DNA of 5,457 nt from Planococcaceae bacterium UBA3370 (GTDB lineage Bacteria; Bacillota; Bacilli; Bacillales_A; Planococcaceae): positions 16,396 to 21,852 of the forward strand of contig DEQI01000104.1 of assembly GCA_002360295.1 (NCBI GenBank), read 5' to 3'. Made by a program: the position numbers and the translations under genes. A model generated the notes under the pieces. The model was given only the letters and a program-made list of their open reading frames with translations. It did not search any database and was not told where the DNA came from. Within the stretch, counting starts at the first letter, position 1, and each line of letters starts with the position of its first letter. Shown one piece after another: positions 1 through 5,245 of the stretch.

Positions 1-1340
1 TCACCATGTTCGCCTGGAATAAAAATACTTTGTCCGTTAACGGTTAAAGATAAGGCATGACCAGGTTTACCATATAATTGCTTGGCACGAATATTGGCTG
101 CTAAGAACGCATCCGAAATGGTCATTTCCTTTAATTCGAATAACCGCACAATTTGCTCATTTACTGTAATTGACATGTACTGTACAGGAGCTCTTTTGGC
201 TGCAATCGCGATACCAATCGGCGTTACTAGCTCTGGTGTTACAGGAACAGATTCTTCCTTCGTTAAGTTTTGAATCGCATCAATTCCACGAACGGCTACA
301 CGGTTCGTAGGAAGTGATAACACATTTCCTAACTCAGTTGTTAAGTTGGGTGTTAAGCTACCTCCGCCAACAAGCATGACAGCTTTAGGAGCTATATTAT
401 TATTCAGGCGTAAAATTTCATTGCCTATAGCCTGTGCGAGCCCTTTAATAGCTGGAGTGATTGCTTGTAATACTTCGCTCCTTGGATAGTATTGATCAAA
501 GCCTAAAATATCTTGTATTAAAATTTCGTCTTCCGTTAGCATTTGGCGTTTTGCCTTTTCCGCAACTGGAAAATCGAGTAAATAATGATCACTTAATGCT
601 TCTGTAATTTCATCACCAGCTGTTGGTACCATACCGTAAGCAACGACTGTCCCTTTATCGGTAATGGCGATATCAGACGTACCTGCACCAATATCAACAA
701 GTGCAACATTTAATCTACGCATTGTAGCGGGGATTAACACATTGATCGCTGCAATAGGCTCAAGTGTTAATGCTTCCATTTCTAAATCCGCCCGTTTCAA
801 AGCTGCAAGCAATGACTCAACTACTACACGAGGTAAAAATGTGGCGATAACTTCAATTGACGCTTCAGTTCCTTGTTGATCAACTAGACTACCGATTTCT
901 TCATTATCTAAACGATAATAGAGGACGGAATAGCCGACACAATAGTAATGACTCGTATTTGACTCTTCATTTTTTTGTAGGAGCTGCTGTTGCGCTTGTT
1001 GCACAGCTTGTAATTCTAGACGATTAATATCTTCCTCTGTAAAGATAGGACGATTTTTTATATTGACAGTGATACTAGCTTGTTCAGTTTTTAACGCTCG
1101 TCCTGCTGCAGCTACACTTACTTTTGTTAAAGGTCCGTGTTTTAATTCGAGTTCAGCTTTAATTTCTTTAATTAGCTCTGCTACATAGAGTACATTATGT
1201 ATTTGCCCGTCGACCATTGCACGTTCTTTATGTTCTTTTATTAAAATATCTGCGACGTGAAAATGGTCGTTTTGATCTTCGAGGATGATGCCAACGACAG
1301 ACCGTGTCCCGATATCTAGTGCAAATAACTTGGATACCAT
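1..1340 (-). CDS. FtsA-like actin-fold ATPase, N-terminal part (3' end outside window)
   Basis: The frame is open from an ATG at 1340 through 446 codons to the left edge without a stop, so the C-terminus is missing. The actin/Hsp70 ATPase signatures are in order: phosphate-1 DIGTRSVVG at residues 9-17, phosphate-2 VDIGAGTSD at about 215-223, and the adenosine motif VMLVGGGS at about 321-328. Residues of about 80-165 (KVSVAAAGRAL onward) occupy the place of the SHS2/1C insertion typical of FtsA and PilM. By residue 446 the actin core is already complete, so the protein is probably longer than classical FtsA (about 420-440 residues). That fits the longer FtsA-domain paralogues I recall in Bacillus cereus-type genomes. 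Its neighbours are not the ftsZ/division cluster, so it is probably a paralogue and not the main FtsA. AAAGGAA at 1357-1351 lies nine bases before the ATG and supports this start. Its own promoter is not obvious. Fold confidence is high, but the cellular role (division, envelope or something else) is unknown. Confidence 0.88.
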   Translation of the reverse strand, partial: MVSKLFALDIGTRSVVGIILEDQNDHFHVADILIKEHKERAMVDGQIHNVLYVAELIKEIKAELELKHGPLTKVSVAAAGRALKTEQASITVNIKNRPIFTEEDINRLELQAVQQAQQQLLQKNEESNTSHYYCVGYSVLYYRLDNEEIGSLVDQQGTEASIEVIATFLPRVVVESLLAALKRADLEMEALTLEPIAAINVLIPATMRRLNVALVDIGAGTSDIAITDKGTVVAYGMVPTAGDEITEALSDHYLLDFPVAEKAKRQMLTEDEILIQDILGFDQYYPRSEVLQAITPAIKGLAQAIGNEILRLNNNIAPKAVMLVGGGSLTPNLTTELGNVLSLPTNRVAVRGIDAIQNLTKEESVPVTPELVTPIGIAIAAKRAPVQYMSITVNEQIVRLFELKEMTISDAFLAANIRAKQLYGKPGHALSLTVNGQSIFIPGEHG

Positions 1341-1376
1341 GAAGTATCGCTTCCTTTCGAATAGTTTGAAAATTAC

Positions 1377-1398
1377 TTTAGCGAGTTGAATCGCTAAA
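1377..1398. promoter_or_regulatory. Perfect 8-bp inverted repeat between divergent genes (possible operator)
   Basis: TTTAGCGA (1377-1384) and TCGCTAAA (1391-1398) are exact reverse complements around the 6-base spacer GTTGAA. The dyad sits 37 bases upstream of the leftward FtsA-like start codon and 7 bases upstream of the -35 box of the rightward aroA promoter, so a bound protein could affect both genes. No T-tract follows on either strand, which argues against an intrinsic terminator. The binding protein is not recognised, and a transcribed hairpin in the leftward mRNA leader is an alternative. Confidence 0.4.
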
Positions 1399-1405
1399 TT
1401 AAAAC

Positions 1406-1434
1406 GTGACATTCATCGATTTCTTGTCTATAAT
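1406..1434 (+). promoter_or_regulatory. Sigma-A-type promoter for aroA
   Basis: GTGACA (1406-1411; 5 of 6 bases of TTGACA) is separated by exactly 17 bases from a perfect TATAAT (1429-1434). This predicts a start of transcription near 1441 and an untranslated leader of about 70 bases before the aroA ATG at 1511. It is the best promoter match in the divergent region and points toward aroA. Confidence 0.75.
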
Positions 1435-1449
1435 AATGTTATTAATTAA

Positions 1450-1466
1450 AAATGTATCATACATTT
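1450..1466. promoter_or_regulatory. 17-bp palindrome in the aroA leader (possible operator)
   Basis: AAATGTATCATACATTT is a perfect palindrome with 8-bp arms around one central base. It covers about +10 to +26 relative to the predicted transcription start, a usual place for a repressor roadblock. With a single central base it is a poor RNA hairpin, so a DNA operator is more likely than an RNA element. I do not recognise it as a consensus Fur, PerR, cre, LexA, TnrA or CtsR site. The regulator is unknown. Confidence 0.4.
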
Positions 1467-1479
1467 CAGCGTTCTGAAA
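1464..1479. promoter_or_regulatory. Second inverted repeat in the aroA leader, overlapping the first
   Basis: TTTCAG (1464-1469) and CTGAAA (1474-1479) are exact complements around a CGTT tetraloop. The repeat shares its first three T residues with the preceding palindrome, so the two structures overlap. In RNA it could form a 6-bp hairpin ending 13 bases before the GGGAGAGG ribosome site at 1493-1500. As DNA it resembles a cre core only weakly (AGCGTT in the centre, but without the flanking TG and CA), so CcpA binding is a guess. Confidence 0.35.
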
Positions 1480-1510
1480 GAGCAGGGTACACGGGAGAGG
1501 GGAAACAGTA

Positions 1511-2596
1511 ATGAGTCAACACGATTTAGAAAGTTTACGTAGTCAAATTGATCATTTAAACTTAGAGATTTTACGCTTAATTAATGAGCGTGCTGAAGTA
1601 ATAAATGAAATTGGTAAAATTAAAGAAAAGCAAGGTGTGAATCGTTACGATCCTCTACGCGAACGCCATATGCTTGATTTAATTAAAGAACATAATAACG
1701 GGCCATTAAATCAAATGACTGTAGATTACATTTTTAAGCAAATTTTCAAAACTGCGCTGAAACAATTAGAAGAAGAGAAGAAAAAAGTATTACTTGTTTC
1801 GCGAAAGGAAAAGTCAGAAGATACTGTTATTAATGTAAATAATGAACTAATTGGTGCTGGCGCTCCGTCATTCGTATTTGGTCCATGTGCTGTAGAATCT
1901 TATGAGCAAGTGGCACAAGTAGCCGCTTCTATTCGCGATAAAGGTTTAAAATTAATTCGCGGTGGTGCATACAAGCCACGTACATCACCTTATGATTTCC
2001 AAGGTCTTGGTTTAGAAGGTTTGAAAATTTTAAAACAAGTGTCCAATGAATATGGATTAGGTGTCATTACGGAAATCGTTACACCAGCAGATTTAGATAT
2101 AGCACTTGATTACATTGATGTCATTCAAATTGGTGCACGTAATATGCAAAACTTCGAGCTATTAAAAGCAGCGGGTGCAACAAATAAACCTGTTTTATTA
2201 AAACGTGGTTTAGCTGCAACAATTGATGAGTTTATTCATGCAGCTGAATATATTATGTCAAAAGGCAATGAAAATATTATATTATGTGAACGTGGTATTC
2301 GAACTTACGAAAAAGCAACACGTAACACATTAGATATTTCTGCAGTGCCAATTTTAAAGCAAGAAACGCATTTACCTGTAATGGTCGATGTAACGCATTC
2401 TACAGGACGTCGTGATTTATTATTGCCATGTGCGAAGGCTGCTATTGCAATTGGTGCTGATGGTGTCATGGCCGAAGTACATCCAGATCCATCTATCGCT
2501 TTATCGGATCAACAGCAACAAATGGATATTCCAACATTTAACGCTTTCTACGAGGAAATTTTAAAATTCATGAAGCAATATGAAGTAAAAGCATAA
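1511..2596 (+). CDS. aroA: Bifunctional chorismate mutase / DAHP synthase AroA(G)
   Basis: This 361-residue cytosolic enzyme condenses phosphoenolpyruvate and erythrose 4-phosphate to DAHP, the first step of the shikimate pathway. It also carries an AroQ-type chorismate mutase (chorismate to prephenate). Residues 1 to about 90 form the helical mutase domain; Arg10, Arg27, Lys38, Asp47, Arg50 and Glu51 match the spacing of the E. coli AroQ active site shifted by one. Residues of about 110-361 are a type I-beta DAHP synthase barrel, with GPCAVES (124-130), [16 protein letters not shown] (150-165), LLKRG (229-233), [17 protein letters not shown] (259-275) and EVHPDP (322-327). The metal ligands are Cys126, His296, Glu322 and Asp333, all 24 residues offset from the Thermotoga maritima enzyme. 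In B. subtilis the mutase domain mediates feedback inhibition by chorismate and prephenate. GGGAGAGG at 1493-1500 supports the ATG. It has its own promoter and terminator. The symbol follows B. subtilis; E. coli aroA is a different enzyme. Confidence 0.97.
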   Translation: MSQHDLESLRSQIDHLNLEILRLINERAEVINEIGKIKEKQGVNRYDPLRERHMLDLIKEHNNGPLNQMTVDYIFKQIFKTALKQLEEEKKKVLLVSRKEKSEDTVINVNNELIGAGAPSFVFGPCAVESYEQVAQVAASIRDKGLKLIRGGAYKPRTSPYDFQGLGLEGLKILKQVSNEYGLGVITEIVTPADLDIALDYIDVIQIGARNMQNFELLKAAGATNKPVLLKRGLAATIDEFIHAAEYIMSKGNENIILCERGIRTYEKATRNTLDISAVPILKQETHLPVMVDVTHSTGRRDLLLPCAKAAIAIGADGVMAEVHPDPSIALSDQQQQMDIPTFNAFYEEILKFMKQYEVKA

Positions 2597-2603
2597 ATTA
2601 ATG

Positions 2604-2642
2604 GCCTCAAAAGATGTTTTGACAATCTTTTGAGGCGTTTTT
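2604..2642 (+). terminator. Rho-independent terminator of aroA
   Basis: GCCTCAAAAGAT (2604-2615) pairs perfectly with ATCTTTTGAGGC (2625-2636) over 12 bp around a 9-base loop, followed by GTTTTT. It begins 8 bases after the aroA stop codon. It separates aroA from ccpA, so ccpA should depend mainly on its own promoter plus any read-through. Confidence 0.9.
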
Positions 2643-2674
2643 CATTTGGAATAGTAGAAAACCTTTAGTAATCA

Positions 2675-2702
2675 TTGAAAGTAGAAATGAAAGTATTATA
2701 TG
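2675..2702 (+). promoter_or_regulatory. Tentative ccpA promoter
   Basis: TTGAAA (2675-2680) followed after 16 bases by TATATG (2697-2702) is the best sigma-A-like pair between the aroA terminator and the ccpA start. It would give a short leader of about 28 bases. The -10 box matches the consensus at only four of six positions and the spacer is one short, so the exact boxes are uncertain. A promoter somewhere in 2645-2715 is expected from the terminator just upstream. Confidence 0.4.
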
Positions 2703-2720
2703 ATGGACTAAAAGATATAA

Positions 2721-2728
2721 AAAGGAGG
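2721..2728 (+). promoter_or_regulatory. Strong ribosome binding site fixing the GTG start of ccpA
   Basis: AAAGGAGG is a near-perfect anti-16S match ending eight bases before GTG at 2737. It decides for the GTG start, since no ATG lies in frame at a suitable distance and the resulting N-terminus ([14 protein letters not shown]) fits the CcpA family exactly. Confidence 0.85.
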
Positions 2729-2736
2729 CGAGTTCT

Positions 2737-3738
2737 GTGACTGTTACAATTTATGATGTTGCTAGAGAAGCGAATGTTTCGATGGCAACCGTATCTCGTG
2801 TTGTCAATGGTAATCAAAATGTGAAACCAGCAACACGCAAAAAAGTGTTAGAAGTAATTGAAAGACTTGAATACAGACCTAATGCAGTAGCACGTGGTTT
2901 AGCTAGTAAAAAAACTACGACAGTTGGTGTGATAATACCCGATATTTCCAATAATTTATATGCAGAGTTAGCGCGTGGAATTGAAGATATTGCGACAATG
3001 TATCGCTATAATATTATTTTGTCAAACTCGGACCAAAATGAAGAAAAGGAGCTCGCGCTACTTGATACGATGCTTGGCAAACAAGTAGACGGCATTGTTA
3101 TGATGAGTGATCATGTAACACCGAAAATTCATCAAACATTAATGCAGTCTCCTGTTCCAATCGTTTTAGCTGGATCAGTGGATCAACATGGAGAAGTACC
3201 TTCAGTTAATATTGATTATTTTCAGGCAGCTTATGAAGCAGTCCAGTTATTGTTGAAAAACGGTCATTCACGTATTGCCTTTGTGTCAGGCCCATTACAA
3301 TACACGATTAATGAAGCATATAAATTAACTGCATATAAAAAAGCATTGCAGGATGCAGGTATATCGATTGATGAGCGTTTAATTGTAGCAGGGGAAGATA
3401 CTTATGATGACGGTATTGCTGCATGTGAGGCTTTAATGAATTTAGAAGAGCCACCAACAGCGTATTTTGCTGGAAGCGACGAGCTTGCGATAGGTATTAT
3501 TCATGCTGCACAAGATGCTCATAAAGTTGTACCAGATGATTTAGAGGTTATCAGCTTTGAAAACTCCAAATTAGCACGCATGGTACGTCCGCAGCTAACG
3601 AGTGTGGTTTTACCGTTATATGATATCGGAGCTGTTGCCATGCGATTATTAACAAAGTTAATGAATAAAGAACATGTAGAGCAACAAGTAGTCATTTTAC
3701 CGCACCACATGGAAGTACGTGATTCGGTAAAAAAATAG
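2737..3738 (+). CDS. ccpA: Catabolite control protein A (LacI-family regulator)
   Basis: This 333-residue protein matches the family's usual length (334 in B. subtilis). CcpA is the global carbon catabolite regulator: bound to HPr or Crh phosphorylated on serine 46, it binds cre operators to repress alternative carbon use and to activate overflow genes. Residues 4-24 form the helix-turn-helix ([20 protein letters not shown]). Residues 48-59 form the hinge helix with the minor-groove Leu55 (ARGLASKK). Residues 60-333 are the periplasmic-binding-like core, with [19 protein letters not shown] and [14 protein letters not shown]. Tyr295, Asp296, Arg303 and Lys307, positions I recall as tied to corepressor response in B. 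megaterium CcpA, are all present, as is RPQLT at 284-288. Two changes stand out: Glu45 where the family usually has Gly (LGYRPN), and SFEN at 273-276 in place of the usual GFDN. The start is GTG. The gene has a terminator upstream and a shared convergent terminator downstream. Confidence 0.96.
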   Translation: MTVTIYDVAREANVSMATVSRVVNGNQNVKPATRKKVLEVIERLEYRPNAVARGLASKKTTTVGVIIPDISNNLYAELARGIEDIATMYRYNIILSNSDQNEEKELALLDTMLGKQVDGIVMMSDHVTPKIHQTLMQSPVPIVLAGSVDQHGEVPSVNIDYFQAAYEAVQLLLKNGHSRIAFVSGPLQYTINEAYKLTAYKKALQDAGISIDERLIVAGEDTYDDGIAACEALMNLEEPPTAYFAGSDELAIGIIHAAQDAHKVVPDDLEVISFENSKLARMVRPQLTSVVLPLYDIGAVAMRLLTKLMNKEHVEQQVVILPHHMEVRDSVKK

Positions 3739-3795
3739 CAAAGAAAATTTCAAATTTTAATAAGTTAAAATAAATCCTATATTAGCATTAGCTAG
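3739..3795. other. AT-rich spacer after ccpA
   Basis: No coding or RNA gene is supported here. It contains a very AT-rich 7-bp dyad (AAAATTT at 3744-3750 and AAATTTT at 3752-3758), with no T-tract after it, and a tandem ATTAGC duplication (3781-3792). The ATTAGC copies directly precede the structured repeat and may form its outer stem. Confidence 0.5.
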
Positions 3796-3927
3796 GTTGA
3801 TTTCCGTTACGGCTGAGGCCAACATGATGTTGGTCAGGAAGGCGTTGTCACACGATGTGGCGTTCTTAGCCTTCGTTCCTTTAGACGCTAATCCCCAAGG
3901 AGTCGCCCAGCCTTCACTACAATCAAC
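3796..3927. repeat. Bacillaceae-type intergenic repeat with short terminal inverted repeats
   Basis: GTTGATT (3796-3802) and AATCAAC (3921-3927) are perfect 7-bp terminal inverted repeats. Inside them, GGCTG (3811-3815) pairs with CAGCC (3908-3912) across two 8-base segments of equal length, so the ends fold into an interrupted stem. The border texts TTGATTTCCGTT at the left, and GCTAATCCC...AGGAGTCG...AGCCTTC...AATCAAC at the right, resemble a family of dispersed intergenic repeats that I recall from Bacillus and Lysinibacillus. This copy seems short and diverged: the usual GC-rich centre is reduced, leaving only TCCTT/AAGGA pairing near 3877-3902. There is no open frame for a transposase. 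It could be a non-autonomous mobile element or a structured RNA. Family membership is from memory and not checked. Confidence 0.6.
3817..3835 (+). other. Hairpin inside the intergenic repeat
   Basis: GGCCAAC (3817-3823) and GTTGGTC (3829-3835) pair over 7 bp, one of them G-U, around ATGAT. The core CCAACATGATGTTGG is a perfect palindrome. A second, weaker hairpin with a similar loop (TGTCAC, ACGAT, GTGGCG; 3846-3862) follows at once, and GGCGTT occurs both before it (3841) and at its end (3859). No T-tract follows either hairpin, so these are structural parts of the repeat and not terminators. Confidence 0.45.
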
Positions 3928-3990
3928 AAATGCTTAATTCATAATCTAAAACTAGACTTTTGGTGAGAAACCAGAAAATTCATCTTACTA
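3928..3990. other. Spacer between repeat and convergent terminator
   Basis: No gene is seen. ATGCTTAAT (3930-3938) is nearly complementary to ATTAGCAT (3781-3788) on the other side of the repeat, with one extra base. This suggests that the repeat's stem may extend outward beyond the 7-bp ends. Confidence 0.4.
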
Positions 3991-4033
3991 AAAAAGCATT
4001 CAGAATGGTTTCATACATTCTAAATGCTTTTTC
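3990..4033. terminator. Bidirectional terminator shared by ccpA and acuC
   Basis: AAAAAGCATTCAGAATG (3991-4007) and CATTCTAAATGCTTTTT (4016-4032) form a 17-bp stem with an 8-base loop, and with T-runs at the correct end on both strands. Read toward acuC's downstream side (minus strand), every position pairs, with one G-U. Read from ccpA (plus strand), the same position is a C-A mismatch. It therefore serves both convergent transcripts but should be stronger for acuC. Confidence 0.88.
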
Positions 4034-4036
4034 TTT

Positions 4037-4063
4037 ATGTAACAAATATTCATTTTGTTGCAT
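4037..4063. other. Second hairpin between terminator and acuC stop
   Basis: ATGTAACAAA (4037-4046) and TTTGTTGCAT (4054-4063) pair over 10 bp with one wobble position around a 7-base loop. It starts 21 bases beyond the acuC stop codon, in the 3' untranslated part of the acuBC mRNA, and lies 4 bases from the main terminator. No direct T-tract follows on either strand, so it is more likely a 3'-end stabilising structure than a terminator. Confidence 0.35.
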
Positions 4064-4084
4064 TGTAGGTATCCATTCGATAGT

Positions 4085-5245
4085 TTAGACACGTTTTTCG
4101 CTACGAATAATGTGTAATGCTTTATTTAGCATTTGCGCATTTTTTTCGTCGATTTCAGCTTTACGTGGAATAGGCTCGTATAAAGGATGAGGATCTTCCC
4201 AAGTCGGAATAAACGGTACTGGTGATTCCCCTTGCCACTTATCCAGCCATTGTTGTGGTAGCACGCCAGATGGACAAGGAAGATCATTCATTTCCGTCCA
4301 AATCATAGACCACGCTCGTGGTACCACCCGCCAAATATCATAGCCACCACCGCCCACAGCAATCCATCGTCCATCACAATATTCATGGGCTAGTTGATGT
4401 GCTAGCTTTGGTATTTCTTTATACATATTCATTGTGCCATATAAATGAGTTAACGGATCAAAATAATGTGCATCTGCTCCATTTTGCGTTAGCACAACAT
4501 CGGGCTTAAAAAACTCAAATACTTCGCGCATTGCTTGTTCGTAAATAGTTAAAAAGCTTTCGTCTTCCGTAAAAGCATCGACTGGAAAATTAAAGGATGT
4601 ACCATACCCTTGACCGTTACCACGTTCAGTAATAGTACCCGTACCAGGAAATAAATAGCGGCCAGTTTCATGAATGGATAATGTACAAACAGTTGGATCA
4701 TCATAAAATGCCCATTGCACACCATCCCCATGATGTGCATCAGTATCAACATACAGCACGCGCAAACCATATTTTTGTTGAATGTAGCGGATGGCAACAC
4801 TACTATCATTGTATATACAAAAACCGGAAGCACGTCCGCGGAAACCATGGTGTAAGCCACCACCTAAATTTAATGCATGGCGTGATTTACCTTGTAAAAC
4901 ATAGTCTACTGCTTGCAGTGTCCCGCCGACTAGTAGTGCACTTGCTTCGTGCATATTGTGGAACATCGGGGTATCCTCTGTTCCAATGCCGTAGCTTTCA
5001 CCTTGTTGTTGTGTAAGCTCGCCACGTCCAGCTTTTTTTACCATTTCTATATACTGAGGGTCATGGGCAAGTGCGATTTCTTCATCAGTAGCTGTTCGGG
5101 CAGGTACTATGTCGTCATCAGATAATGCACCAATATTTTTTAATAGGTCCATTGTTAACAATAACCGTTTGTGATTGAATGGGTGTGAATCTGAAAATTT
5201 GTATCCGAGTTGGTCAGGAGAGTAAATAAAGACTGCATTTTTCAT
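4085..5245 (-). CDS. acuC: Acetoin utilisation protein AcuC, zinc-dependent protein deacetylase
   Basis: This 386-residue protein (387 in B. subtilis) belongs to the class I histone-deacetylase-like superfamily. B. subtilis AcuC removes the acetyl group that AcuA places on acetyl-CoA synthetase AcsA, reactivating it for growth on acetate or acetoin. All catalytic elements are present: the His132-His133 pair in GGLHHG, zinc ligands Asp169 and His171 in YVDTDAHHGDG, third zinc ligand Asp258 in QNGADAH, and catalytic Tyr302 in GGGGYD. No signal peptide or membrane segment is seen, so it is cytosolic. I chose the ATG at 5245 (MKNAVFIYSPDQ) over an in-frame ATG at 5272. The later start overlaps the acuB stop as ATGA, has AGGT eight bases upstream, and gives the family's N-terminus and length. 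It is co-transcribed with acuB, and transcription ends at the convergent terminator. Confidence 0.96.
   Translation of the reverse strand: MKNAVFIYSPDQLGYKFSDSHPFNHKRLLLTMDLLKNIGALSDDDIVPARTATDEEIALAHDPQYIEMVKKAGRGELTQQQGESYGIGTEDTPMFHNMHEASALLVGGTLQAVDYVLQGKSRHALNLGGGLHHGFRGRASGFCIYNDSSVAIRYIQQKYGLRVLYVDTDAHHGDGVQWAFYDDPTVCTLSIHETGRYLFPGTGTITERGNGQGYGTSFNFPVDAFTEDESFLTIYEQAMREVFEFFKPDVVLTQNGADAHYFDPLTHLYGTMNMYKEIPKLAHQLAHEYCDGRWIAVGGGGYDIWRVVPRAWSMIWTEMNDLPCPSGVLPQQWLDKWQGESPVPFIPTWEDPHPLYEPIPRKAEIDEKNAQMLNKALHIIRSEKRV
5242..5245 (-). other. ATGA stop-start overlap coupling acuB and acuC
   Basis: On the minus strand the acuC ATG (5245-5243) overlaps the acuB TGA (5244-5242). Only a weak AGGT ribosome site (5257-5254) precedes it. 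The arrangement implies that ribosomes finishing acuB re-initiate on acuC, and it settles the acuC start. Confidence 0.85.

Noticed and set aside
82..879. Plus-strand open frames at 82-273 and 664-879
   Set aside because: They lie antisense to the FtsA-like gene, whose motifs are clear. Neither has a ribosome site or recognisable protein character.
1425..1445. PerR/Fur-like box (TAATAATGTTATTA) over the aroA -10 region
   Set aside because: The 6-bp dyad is made of A/T only and overlaps TATAAT, which explains half of it. The match to the PerR consensus is partial, at about 10 of 14 positions by eye.
1464..1479. CcpA operator (cre) in front of aroA
   Set aside because: The core AGCGTT fits, but the flanking TG and CA positions of the cre consensus do not. 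It was kept only as an inverted repeat of unknown function.
1441..1510. T-box or tryptophan/tyrosine leader in front of aroA
   Set aside because: The leader is only about 70 bases and has no T-box sequence or terminator/antiterminator pair.
3519..3710. Minus-strand open frame inside ccpA
   Set aside because: It is antisense to the conserved C-terminal region of CcpA, has no ribosome site, and its composition fits a shadow frame.
3796..3927. Insertion sequence or tRNA gene in the ccpA-acuC gap
   Set aside because: There is no transposase frame, no clear target duplication, and no cloverleaf with a TTCRA arm. The structure fits a short intergenic repeat better.
4318..5016. Open frames at 4318-4509 (+), 4549-4863 (-) and 4681-5016 (+)
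   Set aside because: All overlap the well-supported acuC gene. Their His- and Met-rich translations reflect acuC codons read in the wrong frame or strand.
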